Source of the DNA: Chloroflexota bacterium
Lineage (GTDB): Bacteria; Chloroflexota; Dehalococcoidia; UBA2979
Assembly (NCBI GenBank): GCA_947479915.1
Contig: CANKAU010000008.1
Span: forward strand, 1-64,000
Length of the DNA: 64,000 nt
Reading direction: 5' to 3'
Below, in pieces: positions 8,810-17,800 of this stretch. A model generated the notes under the pieces. That model was not told the DNA's origin. It saw nothing but the letters and a program-made list of their open reading frames with translations, and searched no databases. Each line of letters begins with the position of its first letter. Position 1 is the stretch's first letter. A program made the position numbers and the translations under genes.

Positions 8810-11229
8810 GCGGTGCGCCCTCCCACGGCAGTCTCGAGCAGGACGGCGACGCCCGCGGCGGCCATCGCGCGCACGCGCTCCTCGTCGTAGCCGACCTCGC
8901 GAAGCACAGCGGCAGTGTGCTGACCGAGGAGCGGAGCGGGCTCGCGGATCGAGGCGAGCTCCCGGTCGAAGATCCACGCGGGAGCCACCGTGCGCGCGGG
9001 CCCAGCCGTTGGGTGTCCATCGAGCACCGGCATCATCCGCAGCGCCGCCGTCTGTCCGTGCGCTGCGAGCTGCTCGAAGTCCAGCATCGGCGCGAACGTC
9101 GCCCCCACCTCGTCCTCGACGATGTGCCGCACCTGCTCCCAGTTCATCGTGGCCGTGCGCTGCTCGATGAGCTCGTGCAAGTCGTCGAGGTAGGCGGTGA
9201 GGCCCTCCTGCGTGGAGAAGCGCGGATCTTCCAGCAGGTCTCCGAGCCCGAGCGCCTTCAGGAACGGCACCCAGCCGGACTCGTACTCGCGGATGTTGAT
9301 CAGGACCGGACCGTCCGTGGTCTTCCACCCGTGGTCCGGCTCAGCAGCGAGTCCGAGGTACGCGTTCGACGTGCGGTCGAACTCGTGTCGCTCCGCAGTG
9401 AAGGTCCACTGGTGGACGGCAACCGCGGAGGCAAGCATCGACACCTGGACGTGCTGGCCGAGGCCCGTGCGGTCGCGCCAGAGCAGCGCGGCGAGGATGC
9501 CCTGGGCCCCGGCGAGCCCCGCAGACGTGCTCGACTGGTCGTAGCCGTGTCGCACCGGCGGCAGCGAGGCGCGACTGATCGAGCGGTTCGCGCCGACCGC
9601 CGCCTGCACGTCCAGTTCGGTCGCCGGCTGATCGGCCAGCGGGCCGCCCGTGCCGTGCCCGGAGATCGAGCAGTAAATGAGGCGCGGATTGGCCTCAGAC
9701 AGCGTCGCGTAGTCGAGCCCCAGCCGCTGCATGACGCCCGGCCGGTAGCCCTCCACGACGATGTCAGCGTCCGCGACCAGGCGCTTCGCAAGCTCGCGCC
9801 CGGCGTCCGTCTTCAGATCGACGGCGATGCCGCGCTTGTTGCGGTTGATCTGCAGGAAGACGGCACTCTCGCCCGCCGTGAACGGGGGAACCTGGCGCAT
9901 CCAGTCCCCGGTCGGCGGCTCGATCTTGATCACCTCGGCACCGAGGTCGCCGAGCTGCATGCCGCAGATCGGCCCGGAGATCCCCTGCGAGAAGTCGACC
10001 ACCTTCAGCCCCGCGAGCGCGAGGCCGGTGGCGTCGCCCGGCACCAGCGCGACCGACGCGGGCTGCCACTGCTTCAGCTCCGCGAGTACCTCGTCCTGGT
10101 GCTCGCCGTGGCGCGGCGCGGGGCGGGTGATGCGCGCGGCGGTCTTGTCGAAGTGCCAGTGGGGCTCGGCAGTCAGGATGTCGCCGCCGCCGGTCTGCTC
10201 CAGCAGCGAGACCATGTGCTCGGCCATCACCTGTTCATCTTCGAGCAGGCCGGCGGCAGTGGTCGGTGCGGTCTGGTACACGCCTACCGGCACGTGCGCG
10301 GCACGGAGCCGCTCGACCCACTCCGCACTCGGCGCGGCGGCGAGCGTCCGCTGCAGTTCCGGCACCAGCACATCACGGTGCTCGACGCGCGACGCCACGG
10401 TCGCGAAGCGAGAGTCCGCCGCGAGGTCGTCGCGACCGATGGCGGCGCAGAGCTGCTGCCACATGCGGTCGTGCAACGCCGTGATGGTGATCGGCCGATC
10501 GGCGGTCTCGAACGCCTCGTCAGGAACGAGGTTCGGTCGCATGCTGCCCATCGGCCGCGGTGCCACACCAGTCGCGAAGTACTCCGCGAGGCGCGTCGTC
10601 CCCGCGACCAGCGTCGACTGGAACTGCGAGGTGTTGATGCGGATACCGCGCCCCGTGCGGTTCCGCACGTAGAGCGCGACGAGCAGCGCCTCGAGGTTGA
10701 TCATCGCGCCGTTCCAGTCGAAACCGGCGATCGCGCGCGAGAACTCGGGGCGGCCTCCCGGCTGACCGGTGACGCTGGTGTAGCCGCCGAACGCCTGTGT
10801 GACCCACTCGAAGCTGGGCTTGCCGACCATCGGACCGACCGGCCCCCATGCGGAGCTCTGGAGATAGATGAGCCGCGGGTTGATCTCGGTCAGGCGATCC
10901 CAGCCGAGCCCGAGCCGCTCGAGGATCTCGGGCGAGCGGAAGTTCTCCAGCAGGATGTCCGCAGTCTTCGCCAGCTCGATCGCGGTGGCGCGATCCTCGT
11001 CCTGCTTGAGATCGAGGATGATGCCGCGCTTGCCGATGTTGTTGCCGTTGAAGGTGTGCCCGGCCCACCCGGGCTTCCCGCCGTGTCCGCCGCGACGAAC
11101 GATGTCGCCGCTCGGCGACTCGATCTTGATCACGTCAGCACCGAGCCATGCCATCCACTCGGCGGACACCGGCCCCACCGCCGCCATGCCGAAGTCGAGC
11201 ACGCGAATGCCGTTCAGCGGTGCTTCCAT
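8806..11229 (-). CDS. Double-domain CaiB/BaiF CoA-transferase, order B-A
   Basis: An 807-residue protein made of two complete family III CoA-transferase domains, roughly 1-390 and 402-807. The first half (LNGIRVLDFGMAAVGP, Asp171 in GFDWNGA) matches type B (7622-8809). The second (LAGLKVVDFSQGISGP, Asp564 in GYDQSSTS) matches type A (6429-7625). Both catalytic Asp positions are kept. The fused pair is followed, with ATGA overlaps, by separate B and A genes in the same order, which looks like duplication of a two-gene unit with fusion of one copy. The plus-strand fusion at 850 has the opposite order. A cyclase gene lies 36 bp upstream. Confidence 0.9.
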   Translation of the reverse strand: MEAPLNGIRVLDFGMAAVGPVSAEWMAWLGADVIKIESPSGDIVRRGGHGGKPGWAGHTFNGNNIGKRGIILDLKQDEDRATAIELAKTADILLENFRSPEILERLGLGWDRLTEINPRLIYLQSSAWGPVGPMVGKPSFEWVTQAFGGYTSVTGQPGGRPEFSRAIAGFDWNGAMINLEALLVALYVRNRTGRGIRINTSQFQSTLVAGTTRLAEYFATGVAPRPMGSMRPNLVPDEAFETADRPITITALHDRMWQQLCAAIGRDDLAADSRFATVASRVEHRDVLVPELQRTLAAAPSAEWVERLRAAHVPVGVYQTAPTTAAGLLEDEQVMAEHMVSLLEQTGGGDILTAEPHWHFDKTAARITRPAPRHGEHQDEVLAELKQWQPASVALVPGDATGLALAGLKVVDFSQGISGPICGMQLGDLGAEVIKIEPPTGDWMRQVPPFTAGESAVFLQINRNKRGIAVDLKTDAGRELAKRLVADADIVVEGYRPGVMQRLGLDYATLSEANPRLIYCSISGHGTGGPLADQPATELDVQAAVGANRSISRASLPPVRHGYDQSSTSAGLAGAQGILAALLWRDRTGLGQHVQVSMLASAVAVHQWTFTAERHEFDRTSNAYLGLAAEPDHGWKTTDGPVLINIREYESGWVPFLKALGLGDLLEDPRFSTQEGLTAYLDDLHELIEQRTATMNWEQVRHIVEDEVGATFAPMLDFEQLAAHGQTAALRMMPVLDGHPTAGPARTVAPAWIFDRELASIREPAPLLGQHTAAVLREVGYDEERVRAMAAAGVAVLLETAVGGRTA

Positions 11230-11265
11230 GGAATCCTCCGGCGGCGGCCAGCGGCCTCGATCTGG

Positions 11266-12219
11266 CTACTTGAAAGCGATGGCGTTGGGCGGTGAGCCGA
11301 CGCCACGGCGCAGGTTGAGCGGCTTCGAGACGAGGAAGAACTCGTACACGCCGTCCTTCGCGCAGTCCTCCGCGAGGTCTTCGAGGTACCAGATCTCACC
11401 GATCGGCATGCCGAACATCGCCAGGATGCGGCGGTGCTGGAACGACGGGTCGATGACCGGGGTCACCTCCATCGCGATGTTGTCGGCGGCCACGGCCGCG
11501 AAGTGGTGGTTCCACACCCACTCCGCCGTCTCCTGCTTCCCGTCCAGGCCCGGCGAGGGGGCACGCGCGTCCATCGCCTCGGGCTTCGCGCGGTCGGCAT
11601 CGCTCAGGGCGAGGTACTGCTGCATCCAGCCGGTGCGCAGGATCAGGATGTCAGCGGGCTTGAGCTCCACGCCCTGCTTCTTCGCGATCTCCTCGATCAA
11701 TGGGCCGGTCATCTCGATGCGATCCATCTTGAACGACGAGCCCATGTAGCGCGGCAGGTCGATCAGGACGCCACGGCCGGAGATGCCGTGCTCGCTCCAG
11801 TAGTTGATGCCGAGACGCTCCGTCGCGTCGAGGTCCTCGTCCTGGATGCCCTGGTAGTAGCCGTACTCGCGGAAACGGATGTGGCGCAGGCTGTCCCACT
11901 GGCTGGAGCCCTGCAGGTAGAAGTTGTCCAGGCTGTCGTCGCCACCGCCGCGGTGTCGCGTGGGCTTGTGGACGTAGGGGCCGCGGCCGCTGCCACCCTC
12001 CGGCACCGGCTCGCGCAGCGGCAGATCCAGCGGCAGGTCGAGGCCGAAGCTCGCACCGCGCTTCACCAGCTTCGCCGCCTCGCGCACGCGCTCCTCAGTC
12101 AGCAGATTCACGGTGCCGAGGTTGTCGTTCGGGCCGAAGACCTCCCATGCGTGACGCTCGTCGCGCCCCTCGAAGAGCGGGAGGTCGCGGTAGCTCGGCA
12201 GGTTGTTCAGGTCAGTCAT
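11266..12219 (-). CDS. Cyclase-family (PF04199-like) metal-dependent hydrolase
   Basis: A 317-residue protein of the cyclase/kynurenine-formamidase-like family, metal-dependent hydrolases or dehydratases acting on cyclic or amide substrates. Visible features are the DNLGTVNLLTEERV segment near the N-terminus and the QWDSLRH motif with a probable metal-binding His. GVLIDL and LRTGWMQQYL are also present, both typical of the group. ATG 12219 is chosen because AAGGAGT lies just upstream; an ATG nine codons earlier lacks this. It is the first gene of the CoA-transferase/thiolase operon, 36 bp before the double CaiB gene, so a ring-cleavage or hydrolysis step ahead of CoA activation is plausible. 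The substrate is unknown. Confidence 0.82.
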   Translation of the reverse strand: MTDLNNLPSYRDLPLFEGRDERHAWEVFGPNDNLGTVNLLTEERVREAAKLVKRGASFGLDLPLDLPLREPVPEGGSGRGPYVHKPTRHRGGGDDSLDNFYLQGSSQWDSLRHIRFREYGYYQGIQDEDLDATERLGINYWSEHGISGRGVLIDLPRYMGSSFKMDRIEMTGPLIEEIAKKQGVELKPADILILRTGWMQQYLALSDADRAKPEAMDARAPSPGLDGKQETAEWVWNHHFAAVAADNIAMEVTPVIDPSFQHRRILAMFGMPIGEIWYLEDLAEDCAKDGVYEFFLVSKPLNLRRGVGSPPNAIAFK

Positions 12220-12363
12220 GCAGGACTCCTTCACGAGGCGGGACATCTCGCGCCGGGGCAGAGGGAACAGGAATCGCGGCCCGCGAGCGCAGTAGTTACT
12301 TACTCTGCTGCCCTGCGAATGACAACCCGAGTGCCCTCGCGCGCTTGCAGACGCGTGGCACGC

Positions 12364-13191
12364 CTAGTCCCGCGCTACGGCCTCGCGCAGGAACGCCAGC
12401 ACCGCCTCGTTGAACGCCTCCGGCTGCTCCAGGTGCGCGGTGTGCCCGGCCCCCTCGAGGATCGTGAGCGTCGCGTTGGGCAGGGAGGCGGACATGCCGC
12501 GGGCCGCCTCGCAGGCGGCGGTGTCGAGGCTTCCGGCGAGCAGCAGCGCGGGGATTGTCACCTGAGGGAGCCGGTCGCCCACCCATTCCTGCGCGCCCAG
12601 CCCCATGCCGCGGACCACGTTCGCCAGACCCTTCGCGCGCTGCGACAGGCGCTCGATGTGCAACGCTTCCAACTGCTGGGGCGAAAGCACGCGGCGCTGG
12701 CTCTCCCAGATCGGCAGCGCCTCCCACTCGTCGACGAACGCCGACAGGCCGTTGGTCTCCAGCCGCGCCGCCAGCGCCTCGTCCTCCGCGCGCTGGCGTG
12801 CGCGCGCCTCGGCGTCCTGGATGCCCGGGCTCGTGGCCTCGAGGGCAATCGCCCACGCCGCCTCCGGGTGTCGCACCGCGACCTGCAGGGCGATGTTCCC
12901 GCCCAGCCCGTGCCCGACCCACGCGGCGCGTTCGAAGCCCAGCGTGTGAATCAGCGCGACGAGGTCATCGACCACCCTCGGCATCTCGTAGCGCGTCAGC
13001 GCGATCGGCGAGCCGGAGGTGTTGTGGCCCACGAGGTCGAGCGAGATCGTGGCGAACTCGCGATCGAGCGTCCACACCAGCGGGCGGAAGGTGCGGCCCT
13101 CGCTCGCGAAGCCGTGGAGCAGCACCACGGCCGGCCCCTTGCCGATCTTGTCGACCATCAGCGGCAGACCGTCGACCTCGATGTAGGGCAT
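12364..13191 (-). CDS. Alpha/beta-hydrolase-fold protein lacking the nucleophile Ser
   Basis: A 275-residue alpha/beta-hydrolase-fold protein with the oxyanion segment VVLLHGFASEG and a C-terminal GHTAHLEQPEAF holding the expected His. At the nucleophile elbow, where G-x-S-x-G is expected, the sequence is WVGHGLGGN: Gly replaces Ser. The two other alpha/beta hydrolases in this window (14222 and 48461) keep the Ser (AHSMG, AHSLG). The protein may therefore not be a normal esterase. A TACAAT box at 13229-13234 (minus strand) could be its -10 element, giving a leader of about 30 bases. It lies 144 bp upstream of the cyclase operon. Confidence 0.85.
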   Translation of the reverse strand: MPYIEVDGLPLMVDKIGKGPAVVLLHGFASEGRTFRPLVWTLDREFATISLDLVGHNTSGSPIALTRYEMPRVVDDLVALIHTLGFERAAWVGHGLGGNIALQVAVRHPEAAWAIALEATSPGIQDAEARARQRAEDEALAARLETNGLSAFVDEWEALPIWESQRRVLSPQQLEALHIERLSQRAKGLANVVRGMGLGAQEWVGDRLPQVTIPALLLAGSLDTAACEAARGMSASLPNATLTILEGAGHTAHLEQPEAFNEAVLAFLREAVARD

Positions 13192-13301
13192 GGCGCTCGC
13201 CTCGGATCACGCTCAATGGAGAGGCGTCATTGTATTTGAGGGCGTCGGTTGAGCGGCGCTGGGGCCGCGTGGCGCCGACGGGCGCCGGAGGTCGAGGTTC
13301 G

Positions 13302-13377
13302 TGGTACGCCGGGAGGGATTCGAACCCCCGACCCTTAGTTCCGAAGACTAATGCTCTATCCACTGAGCTACCGGCGC
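13302..13377 (-). tRNA. tRNA-Arg (anticodon TCG)
   Basis: Read on the minus strand, the acceptor stem GCGCCGG pairs with CCGGCGT (one G-U), followed by discriminator A and an encoded CCA. The D-arm has TAGCTCAGT, the anticodon arm is TTAGT-CTTCGGA-ACTAA with TCG at positions 34-36, and the T-loop is TTCGAAT. All cloverleaf parts are present. The gene is 76 bases including CCA. Confidence 0.96.
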
Positions 13378-13463
13378 ACGTACCTCCGCCGAGGCGCATC
13401 GAGGTATCGATGATGCGCGCGGGCGGCTGCGTCCCAGCATAAACGAGGGAGCGGCGAGGCGCT

Positions 13464-13667
13464 TCAGCGCGCTGGCGGGGCGGCAGTTGGTGGCGGATCC
13501 TCGGGTGCGGCCGTCGCAGCGCTGGCGGGCGACGTGCCCGGCGCGGCGGGGGGCTCTTCGATCTCGCGGATGCCGCACACGAACGGGTCGAGCAGTGGCT
13601 CGCGCGGGGGCACGGCCGTGGCGACGGTTGCCGGTTCCGGGACGTCGAGGGGGCTCGTGGCGGCCAT
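13464..13667 (-). CDS. Small Ala/Pro-rich hypothetical protein
   Basis: A 67-residue open frame starting MAATSPLDVPEP, rich in Ala and Pro, with a single Cys (FVCGIREIEEP). No family recognised. The main support is upstream: a TACAAT box ends 6 bases before the ATG, the same leaderless layout seen at many genes here. It shares a 58-bp divergent promoter region with the TPR gene at 13726. It could still be spurious because low-complexity frames are common at this GC content. Confidence 0.45.
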   Translation of the reverse strand: MAATSPLDVPEPATVATAVPPREPLLDPFVCGIREIEEPPAAPGTSPASAATAAPEDPPPTAAPPAR

Positions 13668-13725
13668 GGCGGGATTGTAGCGTGGCGCAGCGGCTCGACC
13701 GGGGCCCGCGCGTATCATCGACGTC
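13668..13725. promoter_or_regulatory. Divergent leaderless-type promoters
   Basis: On the minus strand TACAAT (13674-13679) lies 6 bases before ATG 13667. On the plus strand TATCAT (13713-13718) lies 7 bases before ATG 13726. Transcription starting at the usual distance would begin at or next to each ATG. No clear -35 elements are visible. Confidence 0.55.
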
Positions 13726-14244
13726 ATGACCGGAGACCTACCGAACGAGGACACGCGCGCGCCGTCGCCGGAGGCGCAGCAGGCGCTCCGTCACGCGATG
13801 GATCTGCACGCGCGGGGACAGATCGACGCCGCGCTGGCACAGGCCGCCGAGGTCATCGAGCGCTGGCCGGGATTCGCGCAGGCGCTCTCGTACTACGGGC
13901 AGACGCTGGTGACGCGGAAGCGCCGGTTCGCCGACGGCCTCGTCGTCCTCGACCGTGCGGTCGAGGCGGGGGGCGACGACCCGTACATCCTGTACTCGGC
14001 AGCGTGGTGCCGCGAGTTCGCTGCGAACGCGATCGAGCGGCCCAAGGGTGCCCATCAGCCGGTCGCCGAATCGCCTCGTGCGCTGTACGCGAAGGCGAAG
14101 GACGAGCTGCTGCGTGCGCTCGTCCTCGAACCGGACGACAAATTGCGCGGCGACGTCGAAGACATCCTGGACGTCATCGCGAAGGCCACGGGCGAACCGT
14201 GGGACGAAGGACTCTACGAACGTGCCGCACCTCGACCTCGGTGA
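13726..14244 (+). CDS. TPR-like repeat protein
   Basis: A 172-residue protein built of helical repeats resembling tetratricopeptide repeats: ALRHAMDLHARGQIDAAL, then a second helix pair with FAQALSYYGQTLV, then AKDELLRALVLEPDD. Such repeats act as protein-protein scaffolds. No signal peptide or membrane segment. It probably has a leaderless mRNA (TATCAT 7 bases before the ATG). Its 3' end overlaps the next gene, an alpha/beta hydrolase starting at GTG 14222, by 23 bases, so the two are likely cotranscribed. Function unknown. Confidence 0.75.
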   Translation: MTGDLPNEDTRAPSPEAQQALRHAMDLHARGQIDAALAQAAEVIERWPGFAQALSYYGQTLVTRKRRFADGLVVLDRAVEAGGDDPYILYSAAWCREFAANAIERPKGAHQPVAESPRALYAKAKDELLRALVLEPDDKLRGDVEDILDVIAKATGEPWDEGLYERAAPRPR

Positions 14245-15058
14245 TGGCTTCCGGCTCTACTACGAGGTCCACGGCCCCGCGCTGGACGCGCCGGGCGTGG
14301 CGACCCCGGTGCTGCTGGCGCATGGCGCGGGCGGCAATGCGATGTCGTGGTGGAACCAGGTACCGGCACTCGCCGATCGCTTCCCCGTCATCACCTTCGA
14401 TCATCGAGGCTTCGGCCGGTCGCACGACATCCCCGACGGTCCGGGCCGCATCGCCTTCGGCCCGGACGTCCTCGCACTGCTCGATCACCTCGGCGTGCCG
14501 CGTGTCCACTTCGTCGCGCACTCCATGGGCGGGCGCACGGCGTTCGCCGTCTACAACCGCGAGCCCGATCGCATCGCCTCGTTCACCTACTCCGGCACCA
14601 ACGGCGGCGCCGTGGATGACCGCTACCGCGCGCTGCGCACGCAGCTCGAGGACGACGGGACGCTTGCGGGCACGCTGCTGAGCCGGGCGCTGGCGCCCTC
14701 GTTCATCGCGGAGCAGCCCGCGCTGCACTTCCTGTACCGGCGGATCCGCAGCCTGAACCCGCCCCGCCCGCCGGAGTTCCTCCGACCGGGCACGCGGCTG
14801 GTGAACTTCCGAGGCACCGCTGCCACGCGCCTCGCACAGAGCGGCCGGCCGATCCTGTGGGTGGTAGGGGATCTCGACCGGGTGGTGCACCCGGATCTCA
14901 TCGCGATCTCGCACGACCTCACGCCGGGGTCGCGGTTCCACGTCATCCCCGGCTCGGGGCACTCCGGCTACATCGAGCGCCCCGCCGAGTGGAACGCCAC
15001 CGTCCGCGGCTTCCTCGACGAGGTCGAGGACGGCCGCTTCGTCGCGAGCCCGGACTAG
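14222..15058 (+). CDS. Alpha/beta-hydrolase
   Basis: A 278-residue alpha/beta hydrolase with the oxyanion segment VLLAHGAGGNAMSWW, nucleophile elbow FVAHSMGGRTA (Ser present), an acidic residue in VVGDLDRVVHP, and His in PGSGHSGYIERP. The set supports a working Ser-Asp-His triad. The frame is open further upstream, but GTG 14222 is chosen: the alignable domain starts there (PHLDLGDGFRLYYEVHG), and a GAAGGA site lies about 11 bases before it. It overlaps the TPR gene by 23 bases. Substrate unknown. Confidence 0.85.
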   Translation: MPHLDLGDGFRLYYEVHGPALDAPGVATPVLLAHGAGGNAMSWWNQVPALADRFPVITFDHRGFGRSHDIPDGPGRIAFGPDVLALLDHLGVPRVHFVAHSMGGRTAFAVYNREPDRIASFTYSGTNGGAVDDRYRALRTQLEDDGTLAGTLLSRALAPSFIAEQPALHFLYRRIRSLNPPRPPEFLRPGTRLVNFRGTAATRLAQSGRPILWVVGDLDRVVHPDLIAISHDLTPGSRFHVIPGSGHSGYIERPAEWNATVRGFLDEVEDGRFVASPD

Positions 15059-15071
15059 CGCGAGGGGCGCC

Positions 15072-15380
15072 CTACGGCGTGGGCTGCGAGCGGAGCCAGG
15101 GGACGCGGGCGCTGATCGCCTCGGCGAGGTGGAGGTCCTTCGTCGTCAGGCCGCCCGCGTCGTGCGTCGACAGGGCGATGCGTACGTGGCCGTAGGTGTT
15201 CACGATCTCGGGGTGGTGCTGCGCGCGCTCCGCGAGGGCGCCGACCTCCACGATGAAGCCCAGCGCCGCGACGAAGTCCGCGAACTGGAACTCGCGGACG
15301 ATCCGGTCGCCCTGGCGCTCCCACTGCGGGATGCGCGCCATGCCCTCCGCGATCTGCGTCTCAGTCAGTCGGTCGGTCAT
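15072..15380 (-). CDS. phhB: Pterin-4a-carbinolamine dehydratase
   Basis: A 102-residue protein, the usual length for this enzyme, which dehydrates 4a-hydroxytetrahydrobiopterin during pterin recycling. The signature with catalytic histidines is visible as AERAQHHPEIVNTYGHV, matching the family pattern of two His, Pro and a downstream aromatic. The N-terminus (LTETQIAEGMARIPQWERQGD) is also typical. ATG 15380 gives the standard length. No phenylalanine hydroxylase is adjacent. Stand-alone homologs are common, and some may have other roles. Confidence 0.92.
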   Translation of the reverse strand: MTDRLTETQIAEGMARIPQWERQGDRIVREFQFADFVAALGFIVEVGALAERAQHHPEIVNTYGHVRIALSTHDAGGLTTKDLHLAEAISARVPWLRSQPTP

Positions 15381-15518
15381 GGTTGCCTCCCCGTGTGCGC
15401 GCTGATCGTAGCGCGCCCCGGACGGTCGAGGCCGATCCGCTCGCCCGGTGTTGTTGCGAACGGGTAGCGCCCGCCAGACACTGAAGCCCACGCCTCGTCC
15501 AGCTGCCGGGAGCCGCCC

Positions 15519-16862
15519 ATGTCCATCCTCGAGACGTACGAAGCACTGCACCGCGGCTCGCGCGCGCTGGCCGCCCGCGCCTCCACCGTCTTCCCCTCCG
15601 GCGTCACGCACGACGCCCGCGCGTTCCAGCCGTTCCCGATCTACGTGGAACGCGCCGCCGGGCCCCGCAAGTGGGACGTGGACGGCAACGAGTACGTCGA
15701 CTTCATCGGCGGGCACGGGGCGCTGCTGCTGGGCCACAACCGCCGCGAGGTGATGGACGCCGTGAAGAGCGCGCTGGAGCGCGGCACCCACTTCGGCGCG
15801 AGCCACGAGCTAGAGATCGAGTGGGGCCAGCAGGTGATCGACATGGTCCCGTGCGCCGAGCGCGTCCGGTTCACCTCGTCCGGCACCGAGGCGACGATGA
15901 TGGCGCTGCGCCTCGCGCGTGCCTACACCGGCCGCGAGCGCGTGGTGAAGCTCGAGGAGCACTTCCACGGCTGGCATGACCTGGTGGTGGGCCGCCTCGG
16001 CCCGGATGACGCGCGTCCGCACTCGGTGGGCGTGCCCAACGGCTTCTACGACGCGCTCACCATCGTGCCTTCCGGAGACGTCGTGGCGCTGGAGCAGGCG
16101 CTCGCGGGGCGCGACGTCGCCGCCGTGATCCTCGAGCCGACCGGGGCGCACTGGGGGACGCACGTCCTGCAGGCCTCGTACCTGCATGAGCTACGCCGCC
16201 TCACGAAGGAGACCGGCACCCTGATGATCATGGACGAGGTGATCACCGGCTTCCGCATGGCCCCCGGTGGGGCCTCGCAGCGCTACGGGGTGACGCCCGA
16301 CCTGTCGTCGTTCGCGAAGATCGTCGCGGGCGGCATGCCCGGCGGCTGCGTCGCGGGGCGCGAGGAGATCATCAACTACCTCGAGATGCGCGAGAACGAC
16401 GCGGACTGGAACTCGGAGCAGCGTGTCAGCCACCAGGGCACGTTCAACGCGAACCCCGTCTCCGCGGCCGCCGGCATCGCCGCGCTGAAGATCATCGCCG
16501 AGCAGGACGACTGCGCCCGCGCCGACGCTGCGTCCGCCGCGATCGTCCGCGGCGTGAACGACCTCTTCGCCCGCGAGTCTGTCCCCGGCTCCGCATGGGC
16601 CGTGTCCTCCATGTGGCACATGAACCTGGGCTACGACGCCCCCCGCCCCAAGGACGTGGAGTGGGATGTCGAGGCCCAGCCGGAGGGCATCGCGCCGGCG
16701 CTCATGCGCTCGTTCCGGCAGGCGCTCTACAACCACGGCGTCGATCTGATGGGCAACGGCGGCATGGTCTCCAGCAGCCACGGCGAGCGCGAGGTCGCGC
16801 ACACGATCCTCGCCGTTGGCGCCTCGGTGGCCGATCTCCGCGCTGAGGGGCTGCTCGGGTAG
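15519..16862 (+). CDS. Class III aminotransferase, glutamate-1-semialdehyde aminomutase-like
   Basis: A 447-residue PLP enzyme of aminotransferase class III. It shows FPSGVTHDAR near the N-terminus, RFTSSGTEATMMALRLARA (cofactor phosphate binding), IMDEVITGFRMAPGG with the PLP-nitrogen Asp, and SSFAKIVAGGMPGG with Schiff-base Lys267. Overall it is nearest to the HemL-like group. However, heme genes are not adjacent and it carries extra sequence in the C-terminal third, so a different amino substrate is possible. The ATG lies 138 bp from the divergent pterin dehydratase start. Confidence 0.85.
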   Translation: MSILETYEALHRGSRALAARASTVFPSGVTHDARAFQPFPIYVERAAGPRKWDVDGNEYVDFIGGHGALLLGHNRREVMDAVKSALERGTHFGASHELEIEWGQQVIDMVPCAERVRFTSSGTEATMMALRLARAYTGRERVVKLEEHFHGWHDLVVGRLGPDDARPHSVGVPNGFYDALTIVPSGDVVALEQALAGRDVAAVILEPTGAHWGTHVLQASYLHELRRLTKETGTLMIMDEVITGFRMAPGGASQRYGVTPDLSSFAKIVAGGMPGGCVAGREEIINYLEMRENDADWNSEQRVSHQGTFNANPVSAAAGIAALKIIAEQDDCARADAASAAIVRGVNDLFARESVPGSAWAVSSMWHMNLGYDAPRPKDVEWDVEAQPEGIAPALMRSFRQALYNHGVDLMGNGGMVSSSHGEREVAHTILAVGASVADLRAEGLLG

Positions 16863-16942
16863 CCCTCCTCGGCGGATTTTTCGGAGATTCTTCTCAGGTT
16901 CGGCGTAGGTTCGGGCCGCACGGTCGTTTGAACACATTTGCA

Positions 16943-17698
16943 ATGATTGTGGGCGCTGAGGGGTGGTCGAGGCTCCTCCGCGCTGACATACTCCCGAGCG
17001 TGCGGGGAAAACTGTTGAGGGTGCTGACGCGTTCCGCGCGTCGAGCCGTCCTCCTGACGACTCTGAGTCTGGTGATGGCTCTCGCGGTTGGCGTGGGGGG
17101 CTACCTCACGTCGAGTGATGCGCAGCACGCGCTCGCAGCCGTCCTGCCGACCGCCGTCACCGGCGCTCCGAACGCTCCCGTTTCCTTCGCGATGACCGTC
17201 CCCGCGTCCGACAGCGGCACCGAGGCACCTCGGTCCGCCGTCCCCCTGTCCGAGCAGCCCTTCGAGAACTCCCGTCCCGGGGCACTTTCGGCCGAGACGC
17301 CCGTGGTGTCCGCCTCTGAGGACGTGGTACGCGCCAACCGCCTGCTCGCTCCCGTGGGCACGCCCACGCTTCGTGTGGGCGACCGCATCAAGGTCAGCGT
17401 GTCGTTCTACTACTGCGAGCTCGGTGGCTCGTCGCCGGCTCGCGGCGACGGCGGCGGGTTCTGCGGGGCGATGCGGGATGGCAGCGTCGTCTACAACGGC
17501 GCGGCAGCCTGTGACGTCGTCTACCTCGGTCAGCGCTTCCGCATCGAGGGCGACCCGCTGGGGCGCATCTACCGCTGCGCGGACACCGGCAGCGCGGTCC
17601 ACGGCCTGCACCGGGACATCTGGTTCGGCTCCAGCGATGAGGGCTGGAAGTGGCAGCGCTCCGTCGGCCAGGCGGCCACGATCGAGATCCTGCCCTAG
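16943..17698 (+). CDS. Secreted or membrane-anchored 3D-domain protein
   Basis: A protein of about 251 residues. A hydrophobic segment (VLLTTLSLVMALAVGVGGYL) near the N-terminus should act as a signal or anchor, followed by about 90 Ser/Pro/Ala-rich residues. The C-terminal 110 residues hold a 3D-like domain: YLGQRFRIEGDPLGRIYRC, ADTGSAVHGLHRDIWF. This domain occurs in cell-wall lytic and resuscitation-type proteins and has three conserved Asp; the GDPLG, ADTG and RDIWF Asp are all visible. Start uncertain: TTG 16928, ATG 16943 and GTG 17000 are all possible and none has a clear ribosome site. Four Cys in the domain could form disulfides. Confidence 0.75.
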   Translation: MIVGAEGWSRLLRADILPSVRGKLLRVLTRSARRAVLLTTLSLVMALAVGVGGYLTSSDAQHALAAVLPTAVTGAPNAPVSFAMTVPASDSGTEAPRSAVPLSEQPFENSRPGALSAETPVVSASEDVVRANRLLAPVGTPTLRVGDRIKVSVSFYYCELGGSSPARGDGGGFCGAMRDGSVVYNGAAACDVVYLGQRFRIEGDPLGRIYRCADTGSAVHGLHRDIWFGSSDEGWKWQRSVGQAATIEILP

Positions 17699-17800
17699 CG
17701 CGTCCCCGGGTGGCCTCGCGCTATCCAGATTCAACAGCCGCGCTGTCACATCTAGACCGACGTTTTACCCATTGTTCACAGTCGTGGCTTGTTCGTGTCC

